Notes: generated by a model from the letters alone, not told the origin. A DNA stretch of 64,000 nt from Rhytidiadelphus loreus (GCA_947034895.1 OX344763.1:41477025-41541024); one strand, 5' to 3'; shown: positions 22,748 to 35,284, counted from the stretch's first letter. Numbers and translations are program-made.

Positions 22748-25700
22748 ATGCTGGATGAGATGACAACCTCATACATGGAACCCACGGGACAACATGGCCT
22801 TCAAGGTCTTAGCAGACGAGGTTCATGGAATCCTGTGTCTTCACCCTCCTCGCCTCTCTCAAGAGTTGCCCCTCCTACTCCCACGGGCTCACGCCTTGGA
22901 GCGTACACCATGCCATTGTATGTCAGTGCGAGCCCCAGGACGTTTCGGAAGAACCCCGAGTTTTTCGACATCAGTGACACCGATAAGCATGAGATCAGGC
23001 TCGCATTTGAACTTTTTGACACCCGCAAAGTTGGCAGACTTGGCTATCGTGACCTCAAGGTAAACACGATGACCATCCTTGCTGTCTGATGTGTTGTTAA
23101 GGTAGAGGATACCATTTGCATCAATTTAAGACCTGTAATGTGTTAATTCCAAGTGAGATTTTTGGGACTTGTATAGATACCTTTGATCGCAAGAGCCAAA
23201 TCTGTGGAGATCAAATTTTCATCAATATGAGTAAAATTCTTATGCAATTTCAGTGTGGGAGGTTGTAGACCAGTACCAGTGATGGTAGACAGCCCTATTT
23301 CTATTCAAAGAGAAAAATGTGTTTAGGCATTTAACCACCTCATGCTTCCACCTTTGGCCTAGTTCAACTGGTCAAGCATATATAGTAGATGGACTTGAGT
23401 CCTCAACAGTTCTAATCTCCCTTCCACTTGTGTGGATGTTGAGCAGATTCTTTATTTCTTTGCACATTAGTACAGAAATTGAGTTATGAAAGGCCAGCCT
23501 CTCGAATTTCAGGTAGTGGTTGGATTTCTAGGCTTGTCTCAAAAATTTGAAGTGGCATGTAATCTATTCCACTCACTTACCAAATTTCTCACACTATGGG
23601 TCTAAAAAATATCTTCTAATTATGTGTCTTCCTTTGGTCATGTAAATTGAAGTTCAAAGTGATGTTAATGTTGTTTAAATACCACGCTACAGACCTGCAT
23701 GGACTGCTCACAGCCATTAGGGAAAGTTGAGTTGGCGCATTCTGACGGCCTTTTGATGAATTAAAGAATTCTCCTCTGATGCCAACATGAAAGATTACGG
23801 TAAGAGGAAAATTGGATGCAGGTAGCAATGAGAGCATTGGAATGTGACGTGAAGAAGGCAGAGGTATTAACTTTGATGCAAAAGTATTCCAAAGACGACA
23901 ATAATGAGATTGGCTCCAACGAGTTTATGCAAATAAGTGAGCCTCCAACAAAATAATCCTGTAGGAATCTGGATAATTAGGTATGTTAAAGCATGCAATC
24001 ATGGAGCCTCAATAGGGCCACGCCAAATTGAAGCGTTTTTGCAAATTGAAGGATATACTAGTTACTCAAGATCATAATTAATCGGTGCATGATATGAATG
24101 CTGACATAGGTTGTAAATTTCTAAAAGAAATCCAAAACAGAAAATGCACCAACAAATCCTGTTTGAAAGTCTTACTGATCAAATGTTTTTGGTCGTGAAA
24201 GTGATGAGAAAGTACAAGGAGAAAGACCCAGAGGTGAACATTGGCAAAGTATACTCGGTATTTGATGAGGAAGGCAAGGGCAGAATATCGGTGAGTATGG
24301 ACATTACACATCCAGTGAGTCACAGATTACAAGCTTAGAAAAGCTCTTTCTTTGGTATTACAATTTCGAGAATTTGATTCATGCAATATCAGGTAACATG
24401 CGGTATGCAATGAGTATTGCATCACCTGAAATAAATTCTTCAAGAGGGACTAGAAAACCATAACGAGCCGGGACACAAATGGACATAATGCCTAGTCATT
24501 TGCTTGAATCTTGGTTGTCCTAATTTGTACATTTCAGTTGATCAAAGAGCTCACATTGAGCTGCAAAATTTGGAGTTGTACTCTACTTGTGACAACTCTC
24601 AAGTGAGAGTGACACAATTACCTCAATACTTGGACTTGACATTATGATATTTTCCATGTAAGAGAGGTCTAACTCCACTCCGTAACATCTGATAAGGGAG
24701 CTGTATTAAACTTCTTTCAATTTATCTTCAGCCTTGACAAAGTTGTTGACTAATATTTTGCAACGAACATATATATTAATTATCTTTGTCAAGACCAAAG
24801 ATTGGACGATCCCAGAATGGACTTGTATCCTCTGGTCAACGTCTTTTGCCCTCGATAAGGTTGAGAACTAAATTTCGTGGGGGCACCCTCCGATCCTCAG
24901 GAGAAAGTGTCACTACCTTCTAATTTTTGATTGGAGAGCATCTGGTGTTGCCTGTGAAGCATTACTGTTTAGAAAACATCTGATGTTGCACGTGGCGCAT
25001 GATTGAACAGATAAAGAACGTAAGGAAAGTGGCGAGGGACCTCGGTGAGGTATTTACAGATGAGCAGCTCGAAGCCATGATCAGTGAATGTGAGTTCTCT
25101 GAATCTTTTTCTTATGGATTCATTAACCAAGCTGAGGCAGTTTTAATCGAATTGGCAAGTGTCTGAATGCTAGAAATGAGATGCACAAGCAATTTTCCTT
25201 TGATAACAAGGATAGGCATAGATTTAAGTCTAGTAAAATGAAATATGAAAACCTTTGTCATCTTAACTGAAATTAGGAAATTTAGTGGAAAAGTCCCTTG
25301 GATATGACTACCATTTAGAAGCAAAGCCCATCCAGAATTTAAGCCAGGAAATTATTACCGGTGCACTGGACTCAACAATTTTGCCTTTGAAGCTGTTCTG
25401 ATGAATGATCTAGAGCAAAAGACTACTTTCACAACTTTCAGATAGCTCCGAGTTGGTTCTAAAGCTTTCAATCTCATAATCGTCAAACTGGCAGATTTCA
25501 GTCTCGTAATCAATCCTGATATGCTTAATATGCTTATGTGAAGCACACCATTTTAACGATCATGGCCATTTTGCTGGCCTCAACATTATCCAGTAGAAGG
25601 CACAGTCAACACAAGGTAGTTTTTACATCACATATTTAATCATGATCAACCGCAGTCAAAACTTTAGATACTGAGCATCTTGGCTATTGGTGTGTGCATG

Positions 25701-26072
25701 CAGTTGACAAGGACGGAGATGGTGAAGGTAAAGCAGTCACTCGTAACTCGTGATTTCTGTAGATAATCGAATCATTTTGACAAAGAAAATGGTTTTATTA
25801 CTTGCAAGACTGTGTAATCAATACTTAATTAACAAATCCTAAACACACAATGGTACTAGGATTCAAAGTTGTATTACTTGTTGGAGATGCATAGATAGAA
25901 ATGAAATGACTCTGGTGACATTCACACAGCTTACTGAAGTCGATGACAGGATATTTGAGACCAACCAGGTGTCGCAAAATAATGGACTCTTTCATTTCGC
26001 ATTGTTGAATGTGCAGTCACTCAGGATGAGTTTTACAGTATAATGAGAAGGCACGCGGGGCAAGAGGGATGA
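22748..26072 (+). CDS. Centrin-like EF-hand calcium-binding protein
   Basis: Six exons (22748-23059, 23822-23936, 24202-24290, 25011-25089, 25704-25727, 26017-26072) join in frame through GT-AG introns to 224 residues ending in TGA. The order matches centrin: FELFDTRKVGRLGYRDLK, VAMRALECDVKKAEV, VFDEEGKGRIS, NVRKVARDLGE, DEQLEAMI and FDKDGDGEVTQDEF. A Ser/Pro-rich extension of about 90 residues precedes the first EF-hand. Of the four loops only the last (DKDGDGEVTQDE) has canonical calcium ligands; loops 1-3 have lost key acids. The start at 22748 is the first ATG in the frame; earlier in-frame sequence lacks ATG. Centrins act at basal bodies, centrosomes and spindle poles; a role here is inferred from family only. 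A calmodulin-like protein is the alternative. Confidence 0.87.
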
Positions 26073-26526
26073 CCAAACGAGTGTCTTTCACATTTTTGAT
26101 CCTGCAACACAGAAACTCTGATTCTGAGCGTTATTGTTCGTTTGAGAAGCTACCGGCTGATCCAGTTGAGCATCAAACAGGGACGTAGAAATGGACGGTA
26201 ATGAAAAGCTGCATTGCGCAGTACAAGATTAATCCTCTCTAAGCAATCCATGTTTCAAATGGCAATATATGCTGATGTCAGAATAATAGAGGAAATGTTA
26301 TAAACTGTTGAACCATATTCTGCTTTTTATGTGCAGCTCCTCTTGCCACTCTAATAATCTTGGATGAGCACATATGTGTTGGAAGCTAATCTATTCCCCC
26401 CTTTCTTTTCTGTCAATTCTGCTTTTCTAGGGGGTGTCTACTAGAGAAGAAGATAACCAAGACGAATCGGTTATGGGACATATCCTATCCTGCAACCTCC
26501 ATCAAGATCAACAAATCTTAGAGATC
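26073..26526. other. 3' flank of the centrin-like gene; no gene
   Basis: It probably contains the 3' UTR and polyadenylation site; no repeat or ORF stands out. Confidence 0.35.
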
Positions 26527-26529
26527 TAA

Positions 26530-26994
26530 GGGCCACTTCATAGTGTGAACTTCACACTATGACCATCCAAGTTGAGAGGTCGTGGGATTGAGTGGCAAAA
26601 TTTTGTAGAGAGTTCAAAGAAATGAGCAATAAATAAGTAATAAAATATAGGAATTGAAGCCTTTGGCTAGCACATACTGTGAAGCCTCCAAAGGTCAAGC
26701 CCAAAGTCCAAACTCTTAGTAATGAACTCCCACCTACCAATTTAATGGTTAAGATCTTGTCATAAGTCAACCACCTCTCAGTCATAGTTTGGCATTTCTA
26801 GCCAACCCAAATTTCCTTTGAGAGTTTGTCGCCATGTTGGCAATTTATTGCCACGTAGGTAGTTGGAGGACGATGGCCTTTGGACTTGTGTCTTCTAGTA
26901 CGAAGGGTTGAGAGGCTGAACTCTTGGTTTCTTTGAAATTTAATTGGTGGAAACCCATAGCCTCTCAACCTTTGGCCATAGTGTGAAGTGACCC
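26530..26994. mobile_element. Tourist-like (PIF/Harbinger-type) MITE, 465 bp, TAA duplication
   Basis: TAA stands directly on both sides (26527-26529 and 26995-26997). The left end is GGGCCACTTCATAGTGTGAA and the inverted right end GGGTCACTTCACACTATGG. Both then run into GTTGAGAGG. A 3-bp TAA/TTA duplication with GGG-starting termini is the Tourist hallmark. The left end also holds a nested small palindrome (CATAGTGTGAA/TTCACACTATG). It is non-coding. Confidence 0.75.
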
Positions 26995-26997
26995 TAA

Positions 26998-27298
26998 GGT
27001 AGTATGCTCTTAAAGTGATCATTTAAGAGCTAATTGCCTTTTTAGGGAAGCTAATTTCCTTGAAATAATTTTCAATAAATTTTAGTAGGAAGAAAATTGG
27101 AATTGGCATCTAACCGGGGTCATTTCATATTTTTCAAAACTTTATGGAATTAGTTATGACATTTTGGAGTTGAAATATAGTACCTGAAATGTACATTGTT
27201 GGTACACTGAAGAAAACAAAATGCACCTATGTATCATAATCACTTTTAGAACAAAATACCTTATAGCTCTTTCAAAATACCTTATAGCTCTTTCAAAA
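26998..27298. other. Short non-coding gap
   Basis: No gene. It ends with a 23-bp tandem duplication (AAATACCTTATAGCTCTTTC, twice) at about 27254-27299. Confidence 0.4.
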
Positions 27299-27451
27299 TA
27301 CTATAAGAAACTTGTGTCAAATTGGACATATTTTTTTGGACATCATGTCCACAGTGACATCATCCGTGACAACCTGTTGTCCAAAGTGACATCCACTGTG
27401 AACATGATGTCCAAAAAAATATGTCCAATTTGACACGGGTTTCTTATAGTG
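27299..27451. mobile_element. Mini-element with CACTA-type ends and AAA duplication, nearly all hairpin
   Basis: The right end, inverted, reads CACTATAAGAAAC and the left end TACTATAAGAAAC. AAA lies on both outer sides, as expected for the 3-bp duplication of CACTA (En/Spm) transposons. The two arms (GTGTCAAATTGGACATATTT, then TTGGACATCATG) are inverted complements over about 56 bp with few mismatches. The 153-bp sequence would therefore fold into one hairpin. Confidence 0.7.
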
Positions 27452-27849
27452 AAAGTGTGTAGAAAGATGGGGTTATGACTCTAAACCAACCTCCTTTCCA
27501 ACTACATTGTACCATGTGGCAGTGAAAGTGACAAGAGAGAGTTATGGTGCTCTCAGATTTGAGTAGCTATTTGACTTAAAAAGTGAGCTAATACTAGAGG
27601 ACAAAGCTTCTAGTAGTGTAGCCACTTGTTATTTTGGTTGCTCCAATGGCTTTGAATTTTTTTTGTATTGCAAATTTGGCCTTAACTATTTGATGAATTA
27701 GTTATTTTTTTAACAAAAGAAATGGACATATTGTGGTTAAAGTAGCACACTGTGCATTAAATTTATTTTCAAACATTAATTTAAAAATCAAATAGAAATA
27801 TAAAAATTAGCTTTGTGCATGAGTGCAAATTTTACCAAAATTCTTTAGT

Positions 27850-28674
27850 ATAAGGGATTGAGAATTTTGTTGAGGATCATATGGTAGCTTTAAGGTCCAA
27901 CAATTTTCATAACTTTTGACTATATAGTTGAAAAGTTATTGAATGATATATAATTTTCATCCCTTTTTTAAAAAATGAAAATTTGGAATTGGTTTTCTAG
28001 ATTTATTTATATGTGGAAAGCTTTTAATCATTCCATTTTGATTAATGAGATGAGAGTTATGAGGAGTTTTAGTTTGTGGGTAGTTTAGAGGTAGTTATGG
28101 AATCTCTACTTTGAAGTAAACTTTGAAGTCCTTTATTTAACTCAATTTTCAATTTTTTTTGAAAAAAATAAAATCATAGGATGTAGACTGTTTATTTCAA
28201 CATCACAACCATTGGAATTGGCATTTATCAAGTTCATAACTAAATTCTTATCAATTTAGTATTTTGAATCATTCTCTACTTCTTTCTACTTACTATTTTT
28301 TTTCTGTACGTTGGTACAATTCCAAATGATCTAAAAATTTTCAGGCATGTAGCCAACTTGCTTTGAAGATTGAATTCAAAGAAGAACCACCAACATGGAC
28401 ATTTTTTCATACAAATGTGACCTTGTGAAGTGCAACTACCTAGTTTTTTTGTAGGGCCCAAAAAGTGATTTTTGTCACTTCAAATGCTAATATCTTGCAA
28501 TCTACATGGTGGAAATTTCTGAAATTTTTGCCACTTCTTTTCAAACCAACATACTAAAAAATCCTATGATTACATGTGTCCAAAAATGATTTATTTCTAA
28601 AATTTGGTACTTGTGCTAGAAATGACAATTTTAGAGTGTTTTGGATGAAAACATAGTCAAAAACCTTTAGGGGG
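27850..28674 (-). mobile_element. Non-autonomous DNA element, family A copy 4 (inverted)
   Basis: The right end reads, on the minus strand, CCCCCTAAAGGTTTTTGACT, like the left end of 18811-19420. The adjacent TTAA has decayed to TAA. The inner part matches copies 1 and 3, for example AATTCCAAATGATCTAAAAA and TTCATACAAATGTGACC. The left border is approximate. Confidence 0.6.
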
Positions 28675-28907
28675 TAATGAATATTGTGACAAGGCACGGG
28701 AAATGAGGTAAGAACATTGTGTGAAGCTCCACAACCTAGACAGTCTAAAGAAACTTAACCCTTTGAACTAGGAGTAAGAGGCTCAAACTAGGTCTCATGT
28801 TCTCTAGTAAGCAACTTCGAGTAGATAATATAAGGACTTCCTAAAATTGTTCAATGTTATTATGGTTCACACTTTTATTAAAGATTATTTTTTCTTTTTA
28901 ATAATAC

Positions 28908-29001
28908 CCCTAGTGCAGGGACCACTTATGTTTTCTAATTTTGGAAAGAGACTTGACACTACCTCCAAAATTAGAAAACATGAGTGGTCTTTCCACTAAG
29001 G
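28908..29001. repeat. Long hairpin (38-bp arms, 18-bp loop)
   Basis: 28922-28945 and 28964-28987 are inverted complements at 23 of 24 bases (core ATGTTTTCTAATTTTGGA). Weaker pairing (TAGTG...GACC) extends the arms to 28908 and 29001. It could be a very small inverted-repeat transposon or a small-RNA precursor. No ORF. Confidence 0.7.
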
Positions 29002-30810
29002 TAGCAACACATAATTGTGACCTATTTGTAAAACCATTCCATTTGTATTCTCAATTGAAATGTATAATGTCCCTGTGAAATTTTTTGATGCATTTTATTA
29101 TCAAACGATTCTAAAGTGAATGTGCAATGTGTCCTCTCAAGTGCAAAACAAGCAGACATGGTTATTAACTGCAACTAAGAAAAAATCAGAAAATAGGAAG
29201 TTGCAATAGATACAAAGTACCATACATAAATAAGAATAGGCTTTATATAGAAGAAAGACTTCCGGCCTATGCAACTACCTTGCCTTTTGTGTGTGTGTTT
29301 AGATTTGCACAAAAGCAGCTTGGAATTCAATACATTCAATGAAACATTCAATGTCTTCTGGACATTGACCTAATCAACTTCAAATTGCTATAAAAAAATT
29401 CAATGGAATCCTCATAGATTATCCTGTCAAATGTAAAACTAATCTGCTCTTGATACACTTCGTCCTGGCGACGATAAATGAACAAATTACGCAAAGTAAC
29501 AAGTATGCCCTGGATATTTGCTAATTCCGTCACATCAGCATGCATTCAACACGTTTTTTCTCAACGATCGAGTACAGTATGGAATGCATTTGCATCTGAC
29601 TTAAATGTGTACTAACAGCAAGGTTGCGCTGAAGAAATAAAAATTTGACACTCGAATTCTAAAGATCCTCCTCCCCCCCGTACAGAAAGTGTTATAAACT
29701 CTTTACACATTGTCCAGAACTAAAGAGAAAGAGTCGGTAAGGTATCAAGCCACAAGAAAAAAATCCGGTAGCAAAGAATCTAAACCTGGAACTTTTATCG
29801 ATAATTAACAAGAGATATGCAATTTAAGGTCAATTCTGGGTCCTATGTGATCACCTTAAACGTCACACATTCATTGTCGAATCACCGAATGCACGCCGCG
29901 GAAGAAGCTTGAAGCGATTCCCGAGAATTCCATGGCCGAAACCGCACGCATACAGACACATTTGACATCGGAACCGACGTTCAAGCAGACTCCGTGAACT
30001 CTTCAGCGAGGTTGAAATACAATTCTTCGGCATTCAAACGCGCTGTATGAGACAGGTGAAGGCGGGGAGCTTAGCTTGGACGAGAGTCCTACGAACGAAC
30101 GAACGAGATGTTATATGAGGAGACGGTCGACGGAGGCTTAGGGCAAGTAGGGACCGGCGGGTCGCTTTTTGGACGAAAGCATTCCGAACGAACGAAAAGT
30201 TCAGAGACGAACCGGACTTGTGTATGGCACGAAAGATGGAATTCTGTCGACGTTTCGTTCAAATATTGGACGGATGGCGGAGGATGAGCGAACGCCACTC
30301 TTATCTGTTTTCGCGGTCTTCTTCGTCACAAGCTTTGCCAGCTTGCACGCAGAGTTCTTGAAGCTCTGGTCTAGAATTTCCAAGCTCAATTCGTCGCTCC
30401 TCAATTATGCGAATTGTTTGCATTTTTCCGTCAATAAACCTCTGACAGGTTTCTTTGCAGGTGGATTATACTGTCTTTTGTTGTTGATGTTCGCGGAAGA
30501 ACGTGTACTAGGGCGGAAGGTATCACGATATGTTAGAATTTGTAGTGAATTGGAATTTTAGATTGAAGTGAGAGGTGACAGCTGCAGGCATGTTGCTTTA
30601 TCTCGGAGGAATTTTTTTTCTACGTGAATGTCTGTGGTGGAGTTATGTGAAGTATTAGGTAGCTTCGTTTGTAGGGAAGTAGGAGATAATCGGGGTTGAG
30701 TCGAATGATTTGCAGTCTCTGTACAATTTTTAGTACCGCGTTGAGCAATGCGGTCAGGAGTGTTCGCGAATGTAGGATTTCGTAGTTCAAATTGAAGGCC
30801 CGAGTCAGCT
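29002..30810. other. Upstream region of the PPR gene, with an unassigned open frame
   Basis: GC rises from about 29,850 on, as expected near a promoter. A plus-strand frame whose first ATG is at 30274 (MAEDERTPLLS...) runs to 30561. It contains a hydrophobic segment (FAGGLYCLLLLMF) and several possible donors. It might be an upstream small membrane-protein exon, an upstream ORF of the PPR transcript, or chance. A degenerate 65-codon minus frame at 29545-29348 is not recognised. Confidence 0.3.
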
Positions 30811-33800
30811 ATGGCATACGTGGCGGAGGCAGGGCACGGTCTGCTTCTCACGGGAACTGCGCTCGCTTACTCCGATCACAGGTGCAGGATTCGTGAATTA
30901 ACCCTAACTTTAGTGTTTCGAACTATTTGCAATGCTCATGGATTATTTGGCAGAAATTTGGCTCGAGGAATGCAAACTATCAAGCTCCAGTGATCCGGGA
31001 ACAAGTTTTGACGACGTAGGTCAGTCGGTATTTGTAGATCTTTAGGCAATGTTGAGCTAGTTGTCAAACTTTAGTGCACTCTAGGTGTATCTCAACTGTG
31101 ATACGGTTTATTGACTGCATAATTATGAGACGTACATAATTTCTTTCACAGGCAGCTTCACTAGCTTGTAGATTGTTTATCAGTGAACAGAAGCGCTCGT
31201 TCGAACCGGGGGAAGTGAATCAGTCTGGGTTTTGCAATTTCTTGACGTTCAATTGGCCTGTGCAGGTATTGCTCACGGTTGAACGTACAATCATGTGTTG
31301 TCAAGGGTCGATTTGGCCTCGAAAATTCGCCTCAAGTAGTTAGGTCAGAGAAGGAAGCCTTTGCGCCAAGAGATTTGTCTGTGTCTTTATGGCTAGATGT
31401 TAAACTTTCTTTAAGGAAGAAGAGGATCATAGATTTATCTGTGAAATGTGCCAATTCTTCTGGCCAAAGCTTGCAACCAGCAGAAAGTCCAGCGGGTACT
31501 CCTTCCGATCCTCTGAGAAAACAGTTACAACCTAAAAGTGTGTCAGGTGAATTACGGGCTAAGAAAGCTCAGCCCGCGAGAAAGCCCTTACCTCCAGGAC
31601 TTTCTGCCCCTCCAGTCCCTTACTATAGAAAGACTTCTTCTAGGGTTAGACCTGGACCGTACTTGAGGCGTATTTCAGGGGAGATTGAGGCTTCTCCAGG
31701 AGCACAGGAACAGACATCCGTCACCCGTTCACATATCAGAAAGGCAGTCGAACCTTCACTATCAGGACTGTCAGAGACAAAGCTTTGGTCAATGCTTTAC
31801 GATTGTTCGAAGCAGCGCAACTGGCGTATCGCTCTTGATGTAAGTGATTTCCTTAATTCCCACATCTGACACTGTTGGTCCGATTTCTTCTTTATGGTGT
31901 CAAACTGAATATACACGTCTAGCTTTTAGTGGAATCTGTGAACATGTTGCAGGTTCCTCAAACTTCAGATTCTCTTTCAGCTGGGTTCGTAGCGGACTGT
32001 TAGTCCGCCGCAGCTTTTTTTATATTCTATATAACCGGAGTTGAATAGTCTCGAATGGTTTTGAAAGGGTCTCATCTTGGGGATGATTCATTAGAATCAC
32101 TGTGGTGTTTATTCTCCTTTGCTAAAAGCGTTTTATAATCTGGTGGACAGGTATTTGCAGCCATGAAACAAGCAGAGGGATACAAAGCAAATGTTCGTCT
32201 GTATTCCATGATCATCCGCATTTTGGCTAAAGCTAACCAACCTCAACGAGCTCTCCAACTATTCGACGAAATGCAGACCGTTGCGATTGATCCAGATGTC
32301 TACGTTTTTACGGCCCTTCTTGATGCGTACGGGCGTTCCGGTATGCTTGAGAAAGCAGTGTCTGTATTCCACAAGATGAAAGAAACTCCTGCTTGTAAAC
32401 CTAATGCTACCACGTATGGATACATGATGGCTGCATATGGAAGAGCTAGACAATGGGAAAAAATTGACTCATTGTTCTCCGAAATGAGAGATATAGGCTT
32501 GAAATCACTCGGCTCTACGTTTAATGTTGTCATCGGTGCCTATGGAAAAGGAGGTCTCTGGACTAAGATGGAAGAGGCATTGGATGCTATGGTTGCTGCT
32601 GGCTGTACTCCCGATACGTCCACATTCAACACTATGATTGATGCCTATGGCAAAGGCTCCCAGTACAGGAGTATGGAAAGAACTTTTGAACGAATGCAGT
32701 CTGCAGGTTGTCCAGGAGACATATTGACTTACAGCTCACTCATACACGCTTATAGGAAAGCTGGTCAATTTGAAAGGATGGAGAAGATCTTAGAACAGAT
32801 GCAGAGAGCAGGATGTAAGCCAGATGTAACAGCTTACAGTCTGCTTATTGATGTTTACGGCAAGAGAGGAATGCTGAAGAAAATGGAGGCCACCTTGCAG
32901 GTACAAATTAATTTCTTACAGGTTTTGAGTTTGGTAAGCCATGCATATAGGATCGCTTAGCCCTCATACATCCATTTGATTTGAGAAGTTGTAACCGCCC
33001 ATGAAGAATTCCTTTATTCTCTCCAAATAGAATAGACTTGGCAGTAGTTCCCTGTTCTTGGAGTTATGAATTTATAGGATGATATTGAATACCAAGTATT
33101 GCAGATTGAATCTGCTTGCCTTGATATTAAGTTTCAAAATTTCACGCATCATGCTTTGGAGAGGCATCAAACACTTCAAGGTCCTAGACCAAAGTATAGC
33201 TTACTGCTTTGCAACGTGAGCTACAGGAAATGCAGGAATCTGGCTGCAAAGCCAACATTGTGACATACACAGGAATCATGGATGCTTATGGGAAAGCTGG
33301 GAAGTACGAGGAGATGGAACGAGTCTGGAAAACTATGAAACATTTGGGCTTGCAACCTGATTATTCTGCCTACGTTGCGACGATCAGTGCGTATGGTCGG
33401 TGTGGTATGTACGACAAGATGGAGACCAGGTTTCAAGAACTTGAGGTTGATGTTATTCACAGAAATTAAGCAAACTTGTCTGAGTCTGCAATTATCATAA
33501 GAAGATCAAACTGAATGTCATTAAACTTTTGAATGGCTGGAGGATGGTCTGTTGCATACGGAACTGCGCTTGGTTCTTATCCTGCACGCAGACACGATTT
33601 TTGTCTTTGAATTCCGGCATTCAATCTTTGCCGCTATGGATGCTGTAGAAGTTGATTAATTCCAATCGAAAAAATTCTACTCATCAATGGTTGGAATGGT
33701 ATTTATTGGGCAATTTGGTCTGAAACCAGAATCTTCTGCAAACGCAGGAAGCTGCCAAGGAAATGCGTTTTGGCGGACCAAAACTTGGCACATTTGCTTA

Positions 33801-35284
33801 CAATGTCATAATTGATGCTTATGGCAAAGGTAAACTTATCGATCTGATGGAATCCATATTTGAGGTCATGCAATCCACTGGGTACCGCCCCGACGTGATT
33901 ACCTACAGGTAACTCTATCACAGCTTTTTCGTTGCAGGTTAATCAGCAATTGTCTGCAGCGTCTAGTTGACCATCTGAAGGGAGGCGTTACGTACTATTG
34001 ATGCTATATCTGTTTGCAGTGCATTAATCAACGCTTATGGGAAGGCAGAGCTATTGGAGAGGATGGATTCCACGTACGTGATGATGCGCGTGAAGGGAGT
34101 ATCCCCCAACGAACATACTTACAGTGCGTTAATTGACGGGTATGGAAAACTAGGAATGGTGGAAAGAGCTGAAGCTATATTAGACGAGATGATCAAGGCC
34201 GGGACCAAGATGAATGTGATTGCTTACACGTCCATTATCAATGCGTACGGCAGCGCGAAAAGGTTTCTGGTAGGTCGACTATTTTAACAAAAAAAAAAAG
34301 TAGTGATTTTCTCCAGTGTGGTAGACCTATCCTCTGAGCACGTTATTGATCACTAATTAATGACGTTGTGCACGGTTATCTCAGGACATGGCAGCGAGGT
34401 TCTTTGCTTTGAAGGGAACCGGAACAGAGCCAAGCTGCGAAACCATTGGTGTTCTGCTCACTGCTTTGTGCTCTTGCCGCTTGCATGAGGAAGTATCAGC
34501 ACTGTTGGATTGCATCCAGAGCTGTAAGAGGTTTGGAGTAATTGCATGGCTACTGAAGGAAAGAAGCGAGATCCTGGGTAATAGACACTTATGGGTTGAA
34601 GCCACGGTTCTGTTTGATGGGTTGCAGTCCGAAGGGACTGCATCACGACTTGTTTTATATGATTCGTTGGTTGAAGCACTTTGGTGTTTTGGATGGAGAG
34701 GTCGTGCCTGGAAAGTGCTCATGGCTGGACGCGAACGAGGCGTGTTTCCTCAAGCAAGAGTAGTGGCAGACGAGGAGCTCTTGCTAGACCTGCATCTTCT
34801 CTCTGTAAACGTGGCCCAAGTGATGCTCGTTTCTTGGCTTTCCGAAATGGAATCCACGTGCATCAAAGAAGATACTCCCTATGAACAGGTGCGTCTTCCT
34901 GACTAACTCCAAGTCGTCACGTTATCGTCTTCCTTATCTACTCGAGCAAAGTAAAATTTCCCTTTATTTGAAAGCACGCCATGTAGAAGCATGAATGACT
35001 GTTTTTAGATGGTAAGTCAACCGTGCGTTCTTGTTCAGGTTACTGTGATAACAGGGTGGGGAAGGCGGAGTAGAATAGAGGGCGATTCACCTCTGAAGGC
35101 CGCTGTTACTGCGAGGCTGGCATCTATGAACAGTCCATTCAGGATTCCTCGGGAGAATGCAGGACGTTTTGTAGCACCTGTCAATCAGGTCTGCCGATGG
35201 TTGTCAACTGAGCGATTGAGTAGTCATCTTTCCCTAGAAGATGTTGACGTCCCTGGTCCGAACCACTTGATTTCGAATGCGTAG
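30811..35284 (+). CDS. PPR-SMR protein (P-class pentatricopeptide repeat with C-terminal SMR domain)
   Basis: Eight exons join in frame to about 924 residues: 30811-30881, 31266-31839, 32151-32900, 33227-33445, 33748-33908, 34020-34269, 34385-34888, 35039-35284. A basic, Ser/Pro-rich N-terminus (about 210 residues) precedes about 14 PPR motifs of 35 residues, typified by TYSSLIHAYRKAGQFERME and TYSALIDGYGKLGMVERAE. The C-terminus has the SMR signatures LLLDLHLLS and ITGWGRRSRIEGDSPLK, then AGRFVAPVNQV. The class includes GUN1, pTAC2, SVR7 and SOT1, which act in plastid gene expression; PPRs bind RNA and the SMR domain can be an RNA endonuclease. Plastid targeting is inferred. Exon 4 start was chosen because it restores a 35-residue motif. 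The 33445/33748 junction leaves one motif about 7 residues long and may be misplaced; exon 1 is inferred from phase and a CAG|GTGCAG donor. Confidence 0.9.

Noticed and set aside
31992..32008. Hairpin GCGGACT/AGTCCGC with T run in a PPR intron as a terminator
   Set aside because: Rho-independent terminators are not expected in a plant nuclear gene; it is a short chance or intronic structure.
33200..33226. PPR exon 4 starting at 33200 (TATAG acceptor)
   Set aside because: Starting at 33227 (CTACAG acceptor) restores a 35-residue PPR motif, whereas 33200 adds nine residues in the middle of it.
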